Positions 11,529-22,680 of a stretch of DNA of 32,500 nt are shown here, piece after piece. A program made the translations under genes and the position numbers. Source of the DNA: Cryptomeria japonica (lineage: Eukaryota > Streptophyta > Pinopsida > Cupressales > Cupressaceae); NCBI RefSeq assembly GCF_030272615.1, contig NW_026729351.1:1-32500 (forward strand). Reading direction: 5' to 3'. The notes beneath the pieces are model-generated. The model did no database searches, had not been told where the DNA came from, and saw nothing but the letters and a program-made list of their open reading frames with translations. How positions within the stretch are numbered: position 1 is the first letter of the stretch; each line of letters opens with the position of its first letter.

Positions 11529-12273
11529 GCAAACCGCGACCCACGTGCGAATCCACCCCGGCCACCCACCCCCGTCGAGGTGCACACCCTCCCTCGCGAA
11601 GTGCGCCCCGTTCGCCAAGTGTGAGCCCTGCCCGGGTGCGCGCACCTTGCTAGGGCGTCGGGTGTGCACCCGGCCCGGCCTACGTGCGTGCACCTGTAGG
11701 GGGCGTCGTGTGCGTGCAGTGTCCCGTCTGCAACGCGGTGCCCACACACCACCTCGGGCGCAACGACCTGCGCTCACATGTGGGCCGAGTGCACCTTGGT
11801 GCATGTTCGGGGCGCCTCGGGTGCACGCTCGATCTTGCCCCGGTGCACCAAGGCGCTCGGTTTGCCCCGGGTGCGCACTTGGTGCAAGGTGGGCACCCAA
11901 AATAGGGATCAAGCACCAAAACACAAGTTTCGGGATGCAAAATGGGACCCAAGGACCACAAATGCGTTCCAAGACCCATGATGGGTCCACGAGAACAAAA
12001 ATGTGTTCCGAGACTTAATAAACAAATATTGGGTTTTAGGAGAAGAAACATGCTCTGATGCCCAAAACGAGAATCGACCCCGAAAAGGCCACAGGCCAAA
12101 AGTGGGATGCGAGACAAAAAAAAATGGGACCCGAGGACCAAAATTGGGTTCCCAGGTCGAAGACAGGGCAACCGGACAAGAAACGACCTCTAAGGCTCGA
12201 AATGAGTCCCGACGACTAAAACTTGACAAGAAGCACCCATCAGGCACCCAACTCGACACCCATGGGATGCCGA

Positions 12274-12754
12274 CCCACCCGGGCTTCCACCTAGCACACC
12301 TTGGCACCCACCCACCCTCGCACCCAACCTCGCACCCAACTTAGCACCTTTGAACCCACATTGGCACTCACCCTGACCCTGGCACCTTGGAACCCACATT
12401 GGCACTCACCTTGACCCTGGCACCCACCTTTGCACTCACCTTGGGACCCACCCTGGCTCCCACCTCGGCACCCACCCAGACACCCACCTTGGTTCCTTGG
12501 CACCCACCTTGGATCCTTGGCACCCACCCCGACACCCACCTTGGCACGCAACTTGGCTACTTGCCACCCACCTTGGCTCCTTGACGCCCACCCCGACAAC
12601 CACCCCGTGACCTACCCTGGCTAGGGTTGGTGCACACCCACCCTGGTGCCCACCTTGGCACCCACCCTATGACCCACCTTGGCACGCACCTTAGTACCCA
12701 CCCCGTTACCCACCCTAGGACCCACCCCGTGACCCACCTTGGCCAGGGTGGGTG
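12274..12754. repeat. C-rich CACCCACCTTGG block, unit B
   Basis: Counterpart of the block at 4400-4880, with the same words and the same G-quadruplex motif at 12307-12325. It ends at the junction into unit C. Confidence 0.85.
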
Positions 12755-12791
12755 CCTTGGTGCGCACAACTTGCCTGGGCTGCACACCAGG

Positions 12792-15700
12792 GCGGGCTCA
12801 AGATGGCACCCGCGTTCCGTTTTTTTCACTATCTTTCAAAACGGAAATTTTAAAATCTCATTTTTTTCTTTTTTTTGCCTTTTCTGGAAATTAGTGAAGG
12901 CAGCGCATCAAAGGTGCGCAATGCTGGTGCGAACCCGGGAGCGCTCCGATGTGTGCTCCAAGGTGCGGCGTGCACGAAGTCCGAGCCCGGTTTGCCCCGG
13001 GTGCGCACCTCGCGTGCACCTTCGCCGGGGTGAGCACCTTGGCTGGGTTGCGCGCCCTGGTGCGTACCAAGGAGCGCTCTGAAGTGTGCTCCAAGGTGCG
13101 GCGTGCACGAAGTCGGAGCCCGGTTTGCCCCGGGTGTGCACCTCGGGTGCGCACCTCGCGTGCACCTTCGCTGCGGTGGGCACCTTGGCTGGGTTGCGCG
13201 CCTTGGTGGGCACCATGCAGTGCACGAAGTCGGAGCCCGGTTTGCCCCGGGCGCGCACCTCCGCCAGGGTGGGCACCTTGGTGCGCACAACTTGCCTGGG
13301 CTGCGCATCAGGAAGGGCTCAAGATGGCACCCGCGTTCCGTTTTTTTCACTATCTTTCAGAACGGAAATTTTAAAATATCGTTTTTTTTTGCCTTTTCTG
13401 GAAATTAGTGAAGGCAGCGCATCAAAGGTGCGCAACGCTGGTGCGAACCTGGGAGCGCTCCGATGTGTGCTCCAAGGTGCGGCGTGCACGAAGTCGGAGC
13501 CCGGTTTGCCTCGGGTGCGCCCTGGTGGGCACCATGGTGCGCACCAAGGAGCGCTCCGAAGTGTGCTCCAAGGTGCGGCCTGCACGAAGTCGGAGCCCGG
13601 TTTGCCCCGGGTGTGCACCTCGGGTGGGCACCTTGGTGCGCATGCCTTGCCTGGGCTGCGCACCAGGGCGGGCTCAAGATGGCACCCGCGTTCCTTTTTT
13701 TTCACTATCTTTCAAAACGGAAATTTTAAAATCTCATTTTTTTTTGCCTTTTTCTGGAAATTAGTGAAGGCAGCGCATCAAAGGTGCGCACCTCGCTGCC
13801 CACCACGGTGCGCAACGCCGGTGGGCACCCGGGAGTGCTTCGAAGTGTGCTCCAAGGTGCTGCGTGCACGTTGTCGGAGCCCGGTTTGCCCCGGGTGCGC
13901 ACCTCGCGTGCACCTTCGTCGGGGTGGGCACCTTGGCTTGGTTTGCCCCGGCTGCGCTCCGAAGCGGGGTTATTGGAGCGCCGCCTCTTTTTTTGTCGGA
14001 GCGTTTGGTGGGGTTTCTCGCATTGGCTCTTCCGAGGCCCGGTTGCCACCCTGGCGCGCACGAAGTCGGAAGTAGGGTTAATTGCCCGGGTGCGCACCTT
14101 TGCCAGGGTGGCACCTTACCTGGGCTGCGCACCAGGGCGGGCTCAAGATGGCACGCGCGTTCCGTTTTTTTCACTATCTTTCAAAACGGAAATTTTAAAA
14201 TCTCCTTTTTTTTTTGCCTTTTCTGGAAATTAGTGAAGGCAGCGCATCAAAGGTGCGCACCTCGCTGCCCACCTTGGTGTGCTCTGAGGTGCGCACCCGG
14301 GAGCGCTACGAAGTGTGCTCCAAGGTGCGGCGTGCACGTTGTCGGAGCCCGGTTTGCCCCGGGTGCGCACCTCGCCTGCACCTTGGCCGGGGTGGGCACC
14401 TTGGCTGGGTTTGCCCAGGGTGCGCTCCGAAGCGGGGTTACTGGAGCGCCCCCTCTTTTTTTGTCAGAGAGTTTGGTGGGGTTTCTCGCATTGGCTCTTC
14501 CCAGGCCCGGTTGTTGGGTGCGCTCCCACCCTGGCGCGCGCGAAGTTGGAAGTTGGGTTAATTGCCCGGGCGCGCACCTTCGCCAGGGTGGGCACCTTGG
14601 TGCGCAAACCTTGGCTGGGCTGCGCACCAGGGCGGGCTCAAGATGGCACCAGCATTCCCTTTTTCTCACTATCTTTCAAAACGGAAATTTTAAAATCTCG
14701 TTTTTTTTTTGCCTTTTATGGAAATTAGTGAAGGCATCGCATCAAAGGTGCGCACCTCGCTGCCCACCTTGGTGTGCTCCGAGGTGCCCACCACGGTGCG
14801 CAACGCCGGTGCGAACCCGGGAGCGCCCCGATGTGTGCTCCAAGGTGCGGCGTGCACGAAGTCGGACCCCGGTTTGCCCCGGGTGCGCACCTCGCGTGCA
14901 CCTTGGTGCGCACACCTTGGCTGGGTTGCGCGGCCTGGTGGGCACCATGGTGCGCACCAAGGAGCGCTCCGAAGTGTGCTCCAAGGTGCGGCGTGCACGA
15001 AGTCGGAGCCCGGTTTGCCCCGGGTGCGCACCTTCGCCGCGGTGGGCACCATGGCGTGCACGAAGTCGGAGCCCGGTTTGCCCCGGGTGCGCACCTCGCG
15101 TGCACCTTCGCCGGGGTGGGCACCTCGGCTGGGTTGCGCGCCCTGGTGCGCACCAAGGAGCGCTCTGAAGTGTGCTCCAAGGTGCGGCGTGCACGAAGTC
15201 GGAGCCCGGTTTGCCCCGGGTGTGCACCTCGGGTGCGCACCTCGCGTGCACCTTCGCTGCGGTGGGCACCTTGGCTGGGTTGCGCGCCTTGGTGGGCACC
15301 ATGCAGTGCACGAAGTCGGAGCCCGGATTGCCCCGGGCGCGCACCTCCGCCAGGGTGGGCACCTTGGTGCGCACAACTTGCCTGGGCTGCGCACCAGGAA
15401 GGGCTCAAGATGGCACCCGCGTTCCGTTTTTTTCACTATCTTTCAGAACGGAAATTTTAAAATCTCGTTTTTTTTTGCCTTTTCTGGAAATTAGTGAAGG
15501 CAGCGCATCAAAGGTGCGCAACGCTGGTGCGAACCTGGGAGCGCTCCGATGTGTGCTCCAAGGTGCGGCGTGCACGAAGTCGGACCCCGGTTTGCCCCGG
15601 GTGCGCACCTCGCGTGCACCTTGGTGCGCACACCTTGGCTGGGTTGCGCGCCCTGGTGGGCACCATGGTGCGCACCAAGGAGCGCTCCGAAGTGTGCTCC

Positions 15701-18700
15701 AAGGTGCGGCGTGCACGAAGTCGGAGCCCGGTTTGCCCCGGGTGCGCACCTCGCGTGCACCTTCGCCGCGGTGGGCACCATGGCGTGCACGAAGTCGGAG
15801 CCCGGTTTGCCCCGGGTGCGCACCTCGCGTGCACCTTCGCCGGGGTGGGCACCTTGGTGTGCAGACCTTGGCTGGGTTGCGCGCCCTGGTGGGCACCATG
15901 GTGCGCACCAAGGAGCGCTCCGAAGTGTGCTCCAAGGTGCGGCCTGCACGAAGTCGGAGCCCGGTTTGCCCCGGGTGTGCACCTCGGGTGGGCACCTTGG
16001 TGCGCATGCCTTGCCTGGGCTGCGCACCAGGGCGGGCTCAAGATGGCACCCGCGTTCCTTTTTTTTCACTATCTTTCAAAACGGAAATTTTAAAATCTCA
16101 TTTTTTTTTGCCTTTTTCTGGAAATTAGTGAAGGCAGCGCATCAAAGGTGCGCACCTCGCTGCCCACCACGGTGCGCAACGCCGGTGGGCACCCGGGAGT
16201 GCTTCGAAGTGTGCTCCAAGGTGCTGCGTGCACGTTGTCGGAGCCCGGTTTGCCCCGGGTGCGCACCTCGCGTGCACCTTCGTCGGGGTGGGCACCTTGG
16301 CTGGGTTTGCCCCGGCTGCGCTCCGAAGCGGGGTTATTGGAGCGCCGCCTCTTTTTTTGTCGGAGCGTTTGGTGGGGTTTCTCGCATTGGCTCTTCCGAG
16401 GCCCGGTTGCCACCCTGGCGCGCACGAAGTCGGAAGTAGGGTTAATTGCCCGGGTGCGCACCTTTGCCAGGGTGGGCACCTTACCTGGGCTGCGCACCAG
16501 GGCGGGCTCAAGATGGCACGCGCGTTCCGTTTTTTTCACTATCTTTCAAAACGGAAATTTTAAAATCTCCTTTTTTTTTTGCCTTTTCTGGAAATTAGTG
16601 AAGGCAGCGCATCAAAGGTGCGCACCTCGCTGCCCACCTTGGTGTGCTCTGAGGTGCGCACCCGGGAGCGCTACGAAGTGTGCTCCAAGGTGCGGCGTGC
16701 ACGTTGTCGGAGCCCGGTTTGCCCCGGGTGCGCACCTCGCCTGCACCTTGGCCGGGGTGGGCACCTTGGCTGGGTTTGCCCAGGGTGCGCTCCGAAGCGG
16801 GGTTACTGGAGCGCCCCCTCTTTTTTTGTCAGAGCGTTTGGTGGGGTTTCTCGCATTGGCTCTTCCCATGCCCGGTTGTTGGGTGCGCTCCCACCCTGGC
16901 GCGCGCGAAGTTGGAAGTTGGATTAATTGCCCGGGCGCGCACCTTCGCCAGGGTGGGCACCTTGGTGCGCACACCTTGGCTGGGCTGCGCACCAGGGCGG
17001 GCTCAAGATGGCACCAGCATTCCCTTTTTCTCACTATCTTTCAAAACGGAAATTTTAAAATCTCGTTTTTTTTTTGCCTTTTATGGAAATTAGTGAAGGC
17101 ATCGCATCAAAGGTGCGCACCTCGCTGCCCACCTTGGTGTGCTCCGAGGTGCCCACCACGGTGCGCAACGCCGGTGCGAACCCGGGAGCGCCCCGATGTG
17201 TGCTCCAAGGTGCGGCGTGCACGAAGTCGGACCCCGGTTTGCCCCGGGTGCGCACCTCGCGTGCACCTTGGTGCGCACACCTTGGCTGGGTTGCGCGGCC
17301 TGGTGGGCACCATGGTGCGCACCAAGGAGCGCTCCGAAGTGTGCTCCAAGGTGCGGCGTGCACGAAGTCGGAGCCCGGTTTGCCCCGGGTACGCACCTCG
17401 CGTGCACCTTCGCCGGGGTGGGCACCTCGGCTGGGTTGCGCGCCCTGGTGCGCACCAAGGAGCGCTCCGAAGTGTGCTCCAAGGTGCGGCGTGCACGAAG
17501 TCGGAGCCCGGTTTGCCCCGGGTGCGCACCTTCGCCGCGGTGCGCACCATGGCGTGCACGAAGTCGGAGCCCGGTTTGCCCCGGGTGCGCACCTCGCGTG
17601 CACCTTCGGCGGGGTTGCGCGCCCTGGTGGGCACCATGGTGCGCACCAAGGAGCGCTCCGAAGTGTGCTCCAAGGTGCGGCGTGCACGAAGTCGGAGCCC
17701 GGTTTGCCCCGGGTGCGCACCTCGCGTGCACCTTCGGCGGGGTTGCGCGCCCTGGTGGGCACCATGGTGCGCACCAAGGAGCGCTCCGAAGTGTGCTCCA
17801 AGGTGCGGCGTGCACGAAGTCGGAGCCCGGTTTGCCCCGGGTGCGCACCTCGCGTGCACCTTCGCCGCGGTGGGCACCATGGCGTGCACGAAGTCGGAGC
17901 CCGGTTTGCCCCGGGTGCGCACCTCGCGTGCACCTTCGCCGGGGTGGGCACCTCGGCTGGGTTGCGCGCCCTGGTGCGCACCAAGGAGCGCTCCGAAGTG
18001 TGCTCCAAGGTGCGGCGTGCACGAAGTCGGAGCCCGGTTTGCCCCGGGTGCGCACCTCGCGTGCACCTTCGCCAGGGTGGGCACCTCGGTGCGCACACCT
18101 TCTCAATGTTTTCTTGCCTTTTCTGGAAATTGGTGAAGGCAGCGCATCAAAGGTGCGCACCTCGGTGTGCTCCGAGGTGCGAACCCGAGAGCGCTCCGAG
18201 GTGCCCACGAAGTCGAAAGTCGGGTTAATTGCATTGTTTTCCCCGGGTGCGCTCCGAGGTGCGCAACATCGGCGCGCACCAAGGAGGGCTCCGAAGTGTG
18301 CTCCAAGGTGCGCACGATGGCGTGCACCTCTGGTGCGCACGATTCGGAGCTCGGTTTGACCGGGGTGCGCACACCTTGGCTGGGTTGCGCACCTTTTGTG
18401 CGCTCCAAGGTGCGCACGAAGTCGGAGCTCGGTTTGCCCCGGGTGCGCACCTTCGCCAGGGTGCGCACCTTGATGCGCACGCCTTGGCTGGGCTGCGCAC
18501 CTTGGTGGGCGCCATGGTGCGCACCTTTCGTGCGCTCCAAGGTGCGCACGAAGTCGGAGCTCGGTTTGCCCCGGGTGCGCACCTTGGTGGGCGCCATGGT
18601 GCACTCCGAGGTGCCCAAGATTGGTGCGCACCAAGGAGCGCTCCGAAGTGCGCTCCAAGGTGCGCGCGAAGTCGAAAGTTGGGTTAATTGTCCGGTTTGC

Positions 18701-18900
18701 CTCGGGTGCGCACCTTGCGTGCACCTTCGCCAGGGTGGGCGCCTTGGTGCGCACACCTTGGCTGGGCTGCGCACACCTTGGCACCCGCGTTTCCTTCATT
18801 TTAAATTTTTTTTTTTTACAATCTCTCAAGTGGGAAATTCTATAATCTCAACTTTTTTTGCCTTTTCAGGAAACTTTTGAATGGAGCGCATCATTGGTGC
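12792..18900. repeat. T/A-rich island family in unit C
   Basis: Copies lie at about 12792-12914, 13315-13428, 13668-13784, 14137-14253, 14632-14748, 15400-15514, 16032-16148, 16512-16618 and 16998-17114. A truncated copy is at 18101-18152 and a diverged copy at 18788-18900. No island occurs to the right of 18900, so the family is confined to the 5S-bearing array. Confidence 0.85.
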
Positions 18901-19312
18901 GCTCCGAAGTGTGCTCCAAAGCTCTCTCCAGCTGCGTGCACCTGCCCCGGCCGCGCACCCGGCCCCGCCCAGCTTCGCTCACCTGTCCCGGGCGTCTGGT
19001 GCGGAACCTTAGAGTAAGAAACATCACCGTGCACCTTGGCCAACGTGCGCGACTCGACCGAGCGCGCACTGGCCGAGGTGCACACCGATTTCACCTGGGT
19101 GCGCGCGCAGCACCTCGGGCGCACCGGGGTGCGCGCACAACGCCCGGGTTGCACCGTGGCCTGTGTGCTCGGGGTGCCTCGGGTGCGCGCTCGGTGTCGC
19201 CCCCGCGCGCGCGGTAGTGCGGGCAGCGCACCCCGGCCCGGCCCGGCCCCGACGAGAACGCAAACGGGCAAAAGGTTTATTCAAATAGCATTGCGACGCC
19301 CGGCGAAAAACT

Positions 19313-19318
19313 AAAAAA
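19313..19318 (-). terminator. Pol III terminator of 5S copy C
   Basis: T6 lies immediately 3' of the 5S copy at 19319-19436 on the minus strand, with a second T5 run at 19306-19310. The arrangement matches the other two copies. Confidence 0.85.
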
Positions 19319-19436
19319 GGGTGCAACACCGGGACTTCCCGGGAGGTCACCCATCCCAGTACTACTCCGGCCCAAGCGCGCTTAACTGCGGAGTTCTGAT
19401 GGGATCCGGTGCACTAATGCTGGTATGATCGCACCC
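19319..19436 (-). rRNA. 5S ribosomal RNA, copy C (nt 19 variant)
   Basis: This copy is offset by 7936 bp from the 5S copy at 11383-11500. It differs by one base at plus-strand 19418 (C to T), so RNA nt 19 is A instead of G. In standard plant 5S numbering nt 19 faces nt 59, which is C in all three copies here, so copy C would have an A-C mismatch in helix II. The change is a CpG-to-TpG transition as expected from deamination of methylated cytosine. Control boxes and T6 terminator are intact. It could be a mildly altered functional gene or an early pseudogene. Confidence 0.95.
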
Positions 19437-19458
19437 GTTATGAGCTTGTCGCAGTGTG

Positions 19459-19464
19459 TACTTA
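19459..19464 (-). promoter_or_regulatory. TATA-like element of 5S copy C
   Basis: TAAGTA lies at -28 to -23 of the 5S copy at 19319-19436, identical in sequence and spacing to the elements of the other two copies. Confidence 0.45.
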
Positions 19465-20209
19465 GCAAACCGCGACCCACGTGCGAATCCACCCCGGCCA
19501 CCCACCCCCGTCGAGGTGCACACCCTCCCTCGCGAAGTGCGCCCCGTTCGCCAAGTGTGAGCCCTGCCCGGGTGCGCGCACCTTGCTAGGGCGTCGGGTG
19601 TGCACCCGGCCCGGCCTACGTGCGTGCACCTGGAGGGGGCGTCGTGTGCGTGCAGTGTCCCGTCTGCAACGCGGTGCCCACACACCACCTCGGGCGCAAC
19701 GACCTGCGCTCACATGTGGGCCGAGTGCACCTTGGTGCATGTTCGGGGCGCCTCGGGTGCACGCTCGATCTTGCCCCGGTGCACCAAGGCGCTCGGTTTG
19801 CCCCGGGTGCGCACTTGGTGCAAGGTGGGCACCCAAAATAGGGATCAAGCACCAAAACACAAGTTTCGGGATGCAAAATGGGACCCAAGGACCACAAATG
19901 CGTTCCAAGACCCATGATGGGTCCACGAGAACAAAAATGTGTTCCGAGACTTAATAAACAAATATTGGGTTTTAGGAGAAGAAACATGCTCTGATGCCCA
20001 AAACGAGAATCGACCCCGAAAAGGCCACAGGCCAAAAGTGGGATGCGAGACAAAAAAAAATGGGACCCGAGGACCAAAATTGGGTTCCCAGGTCGAAGAC
20101 AGGGCAACCGGACAAGAAACGACCTCTAAGGCTCGAAATGAGTCCCGACGACTAAAACTTGACAAGAAGCACCCATCAGGCACCCAACTCGACACCCATG
20201 GGATGCCGA

Positions 20210-21890
20210 CCCACCCGGGCTTCCACCTAGCACACCTTGGCACCCACCCACCCTCGCACCCAACCTCGCACCCAACTTAGCACCTTTGAACCCACATTGG
20301 CACTCACCCTGACCCTGGCACCTTGGAACCCACATTGGCACTCACCTTGACCCTGGCACCCACCTTTGCACTCACCTTGGGACCCACCCTGGCTCCCACC
20401 TCGGCACCCACCCAGACACCCACCTTGGTTCCTTGGCACCCACCTTGGATCCTTGGCACCCACCCCGACACCCACCTTGGCACGCAACTTGGCTACTTGC
20501 CACCCACCTTGGCTCCTTGACGCCCACCCCGACAACCACCCCGTGACCTACCCTGGCTAGGGTTGGTGCACACCCACCCTGGTGCCCACCTTGGCACCCA
20601 CCCTATGACCCACCTTGGCACGCACCTTAGTACCCACCCCGTTACCCACCCTAGGACCCACCCCGTGACCCACCTTGGCCAGGGTGGGTGCACCCACCCT
20701 GGTGCCCACCTTGGCACCCACCCATCCTAGCACCCAGCCTGTGACCGGGCTTGGAACCCAACCTTGCACCCGCACCCGTCTTGGCCAGTGTGGGTGCGCA
20801 CCCATCCTGGCACCCACGTTGTGACACACCCTTTAACCCACGCACCCTAGCACCCACGTTGGCACCCACCTTGGAACCCAACCTAGCAACTTGGCACCCA
20901 CCCCGTGACCCACCTTGGCATCCACCATAGCAGTCGCCGACTTGGCACCCACCTCGGCACCCACCTTGACACTTGTGGACCCACCTTGCCACTCACCCTA
21001 GCATCGACCCATCCTAGCACCCACCCTGGCACCTTTGCACCCTAGCACTCACCCATCCTAGCACCTAACCTGTGACCCACCTTGACACTCACCCTCGCAC
21101 CCACCTTGGAACCCAACCTAGCACCCACCCACCCTGACACCAACCCTAGCACCTACCCACCCTTGCACCCACCCTGTGACCCATCTTGGCACCCACCCAT
21201 CCTACCACTCAACCTATCACCCACCTTCTCACCCACCTTGGCATCCACCTTAGCACCCACCCACACTGGCACCTTGGCACCCACCTCGGGCAAGGTGGGT
21301 GCACACCCACCCTGGCACCCAATTTAGAACCCACCGAGCATGTTACCCACCTTGGCACCCACATTGCAGCCCACCCTAGTACCCACCCTATGACCCACAT
21401 TGGCATCCACACCCTAGCACCCAGGCACCTCGACACCCGCCTTGACACCCACCCTAGCACTGAACCTGTGACCCACCTTGGAACTCACCCTAGAACCCAC
21501 CCACCCTGTGAACCACCTTGGCATCCACCTTAGCACCCACCCACCTTGGCACCCACTCTAGCACTCACCCATCCTAACACCCAACTTGTTACCCACCTTG
21601 GCACCCGCCCTCGCGTCCACCTTGAAACCCACCCTAGCACCCACCCACGCAGGAGCCCACCTTGGCACCCAACCTAACACCCACGCATCCTGGCACCCAA
21701 CTTGTGACCCACCTTGGAACCCACCCTAGTACCCACCTTTGAACCCACTATATCACCAACCCACCTTGGCACCCACCCTATGACCCTCTTTGGAATCCAC
21801 CCTAGCACGCACCCACCCTGGCACCCACCATGGAGCGCACCCTAGCACCCACCCACCTCGGCACGCACCTCAACACCCACCTTGGTGTGC
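20210..21890. repeat. C-rich block, expanded at the array edge
   Basis: The first 480 bp match the blocks in units A and B, including the G-quadruplex motif at 20243-20261. From 20691 the repeat continues for a further 1.2 kb with diverged words such as CACCCACCCATCCTAGCACC and CACCCTATGACCCACCTTGG. No gene is visible. The frames through it read as His/Pro/Thr-rich low complexity. Confidence 0.85.
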
Positions 21891-22075
21891 GCACTGCGCC
21901 AACCTCTCAAAGACCCTATGTGGTGCGCTCCAAAGTGTACACCTTTGGTGCGCTCCAAGGTGCGCACCTTTGGTGCACACCGAGGTGCACACCAAAGTGT
22001 GCACCGAGGTGAGCACCAAAGTGCACTCCAGGGTGCACACCAAGGCGTGCACCTTTGGTGCGGTCAATGCAAACG
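21888..22075. repeat. GTGCRCACC/CTTTGGTGCG repeat bridge
   Basis: Between the C-rich block and the first promoter unit lies a short run of palindromic words (GTGCGCAC, GTGCACACC, CCTTTGGTGC). These resemble both the 1-20 kb array and the 52-bp satellite at 23140-23730. I see no gene. Confidence 0.6.
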
Positions 22076-22146
22076 AATTCGGAAGTTGGGGTCGATGTCC
22101 TAATCGCTGCTGCAGACTACACGTATGAGAATCGGACAAATAGCTT

Positions 22147-22156
22147 TATATAGGGG
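22147..22156 (+). promoter_or_regulatory. Pol I spacer promoter-like start site 1
   Basis: TATATAGGGG matches the plant Pol I initiation consensus TATATA(A/G)GGGG, with the start expected near the last A. It is preceded by ATCGGACAAATAGC, as in all sibling copies, but this copy has one extra T before the TATATA. GGGGAG here can pair with CTCCCC at 22180-22185. Confidence 0.65.
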
Positions 22157-22303
22157 AGGTGTTGCGTTTGATGGGTCGACTCCCCTGGTTGTGTGCACTG
22201 CACCAACTTCAAAGACCCTGTCTTGTTTAAGAAGTCAAAAGTTGGGGTGGATGTCCTAATCATTGCTGCAGTCTACGCATGTATGAGAATCAGACAAATA
22301 GCT

Positions 22304-22313
22304 TATATAGGGG
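22304..22313 (+). promoter_or_regulatory. Pol I spacer promoter-like start site 2
   Basis: TATATAGGGG is preceded by AATCAGACAAATAGCT and lies 157 bp from site 1. It keeps the downstream CTCCCC that can pair with GGGGAG. Confidence 0.7.
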
Positions 22314-22523
22314 AGGTGTTGCATTCGGTGGGTTGACTCCCCTGGTTGTGCGCACTGCGCCAACCTCAAAGACCCCGCATAGCAGAAGAAGTCGGAAGTC
22401 GGATTTTGGTGAGCACCAAGGCGTGCACCTTTGGTGCGGTCAACGCAGACGAATTCAGAAGTTGGGGTGGATGTCCTAATCGTTGTTGCAGGCTACACAT
22501 GTATGAGAATCAGACAAATAGCT

Positions 22524-22533
22524 TATATAGGGG
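22524..22533 (+). promoter_or_regulatory. Pol I spacer promoter-like start site 3
   Basis: TATATAGGGG with AATCAGACAAATAGCT upstream, 220 bp from site 2. The extra 63 bp in this unit hold a GTGCACCTTTGGTGCGGTC segment like that at 22050. The downstream partner is CTCCCT, leaving one G-U pair. Confidence 0.7.
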
Positions 22534-22680
22534 AGGTGTTGGGTTTGATGGGTCAACTCCCTTGGTTGTGCGCATTACGCCAACCTCAAAGACCTTGTTT
22601 TCGTTAAGAAGTCAAAAGTTGGGGTCAATGTCCTAATGGCTCCTGCAGGCTACACATGTATGAGAATCGGACAAATAGCT

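Larger units (their letters stand above)
4881..12754. repeat. Higher-order IGS repeat, unit B (complete, 7874 bp)
   Basis: This is a complete unit between two identical junctions (AGGGTGGGTG followed by CCTTGGTGCG at 4880/4881 and 12754/12755). It carries one minus-strand 5S gene. The GC-rich field 4881-10965 contains two near-identical blocks of about 1.45 kb, near 5670-7150 and 8035-9515, offset by about 2366 bp. A shorter module of about 128-133 bp built on CACCAAGGAGCGCTCCGAAG recurs near 9445-10040. The near-identity to units A and C implies recent amplification or ongoing homogenisation. Confidence 0.95.
12755..20690. repeat. Higher-order IGS repeat, unit C (complete, 7936 bp)
   Basis: It has the same order as unit B. 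Differences seen include a 63-bp insertion at about 17531-17593, one T fewer in the run near 15470, and substitutions at about 16868, 16922, 19175, 19297, 19418 (inside the 5S gene) and 19632. At its right end AGGGTGGGTG is followed by CACCCACC instead of the repeat junction, so this is the last unit before the promoter region. Confidence 0.95.

Noticed and set aside
16148-18136. Long open reading frame (662 codons), with similar long frames on both strands throughout 1-20.7 kb
   Set aside because: Several frames on both strands are open over the same bases. The products are Cys/Arg/Ala/Pro-rich shuffles of the same short words, show no domain, and change only as the DNA repeat changes. GC-rich repeats with few stop codons explain them.
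20691-21890. Telomere-like CCCTA words in the C-rich block
   Set aside because: The plant telomere repeat CCCTAAA never occurs in tandem here. CCCTA appears only as part of the diverged CACCCTAGCACCC words.
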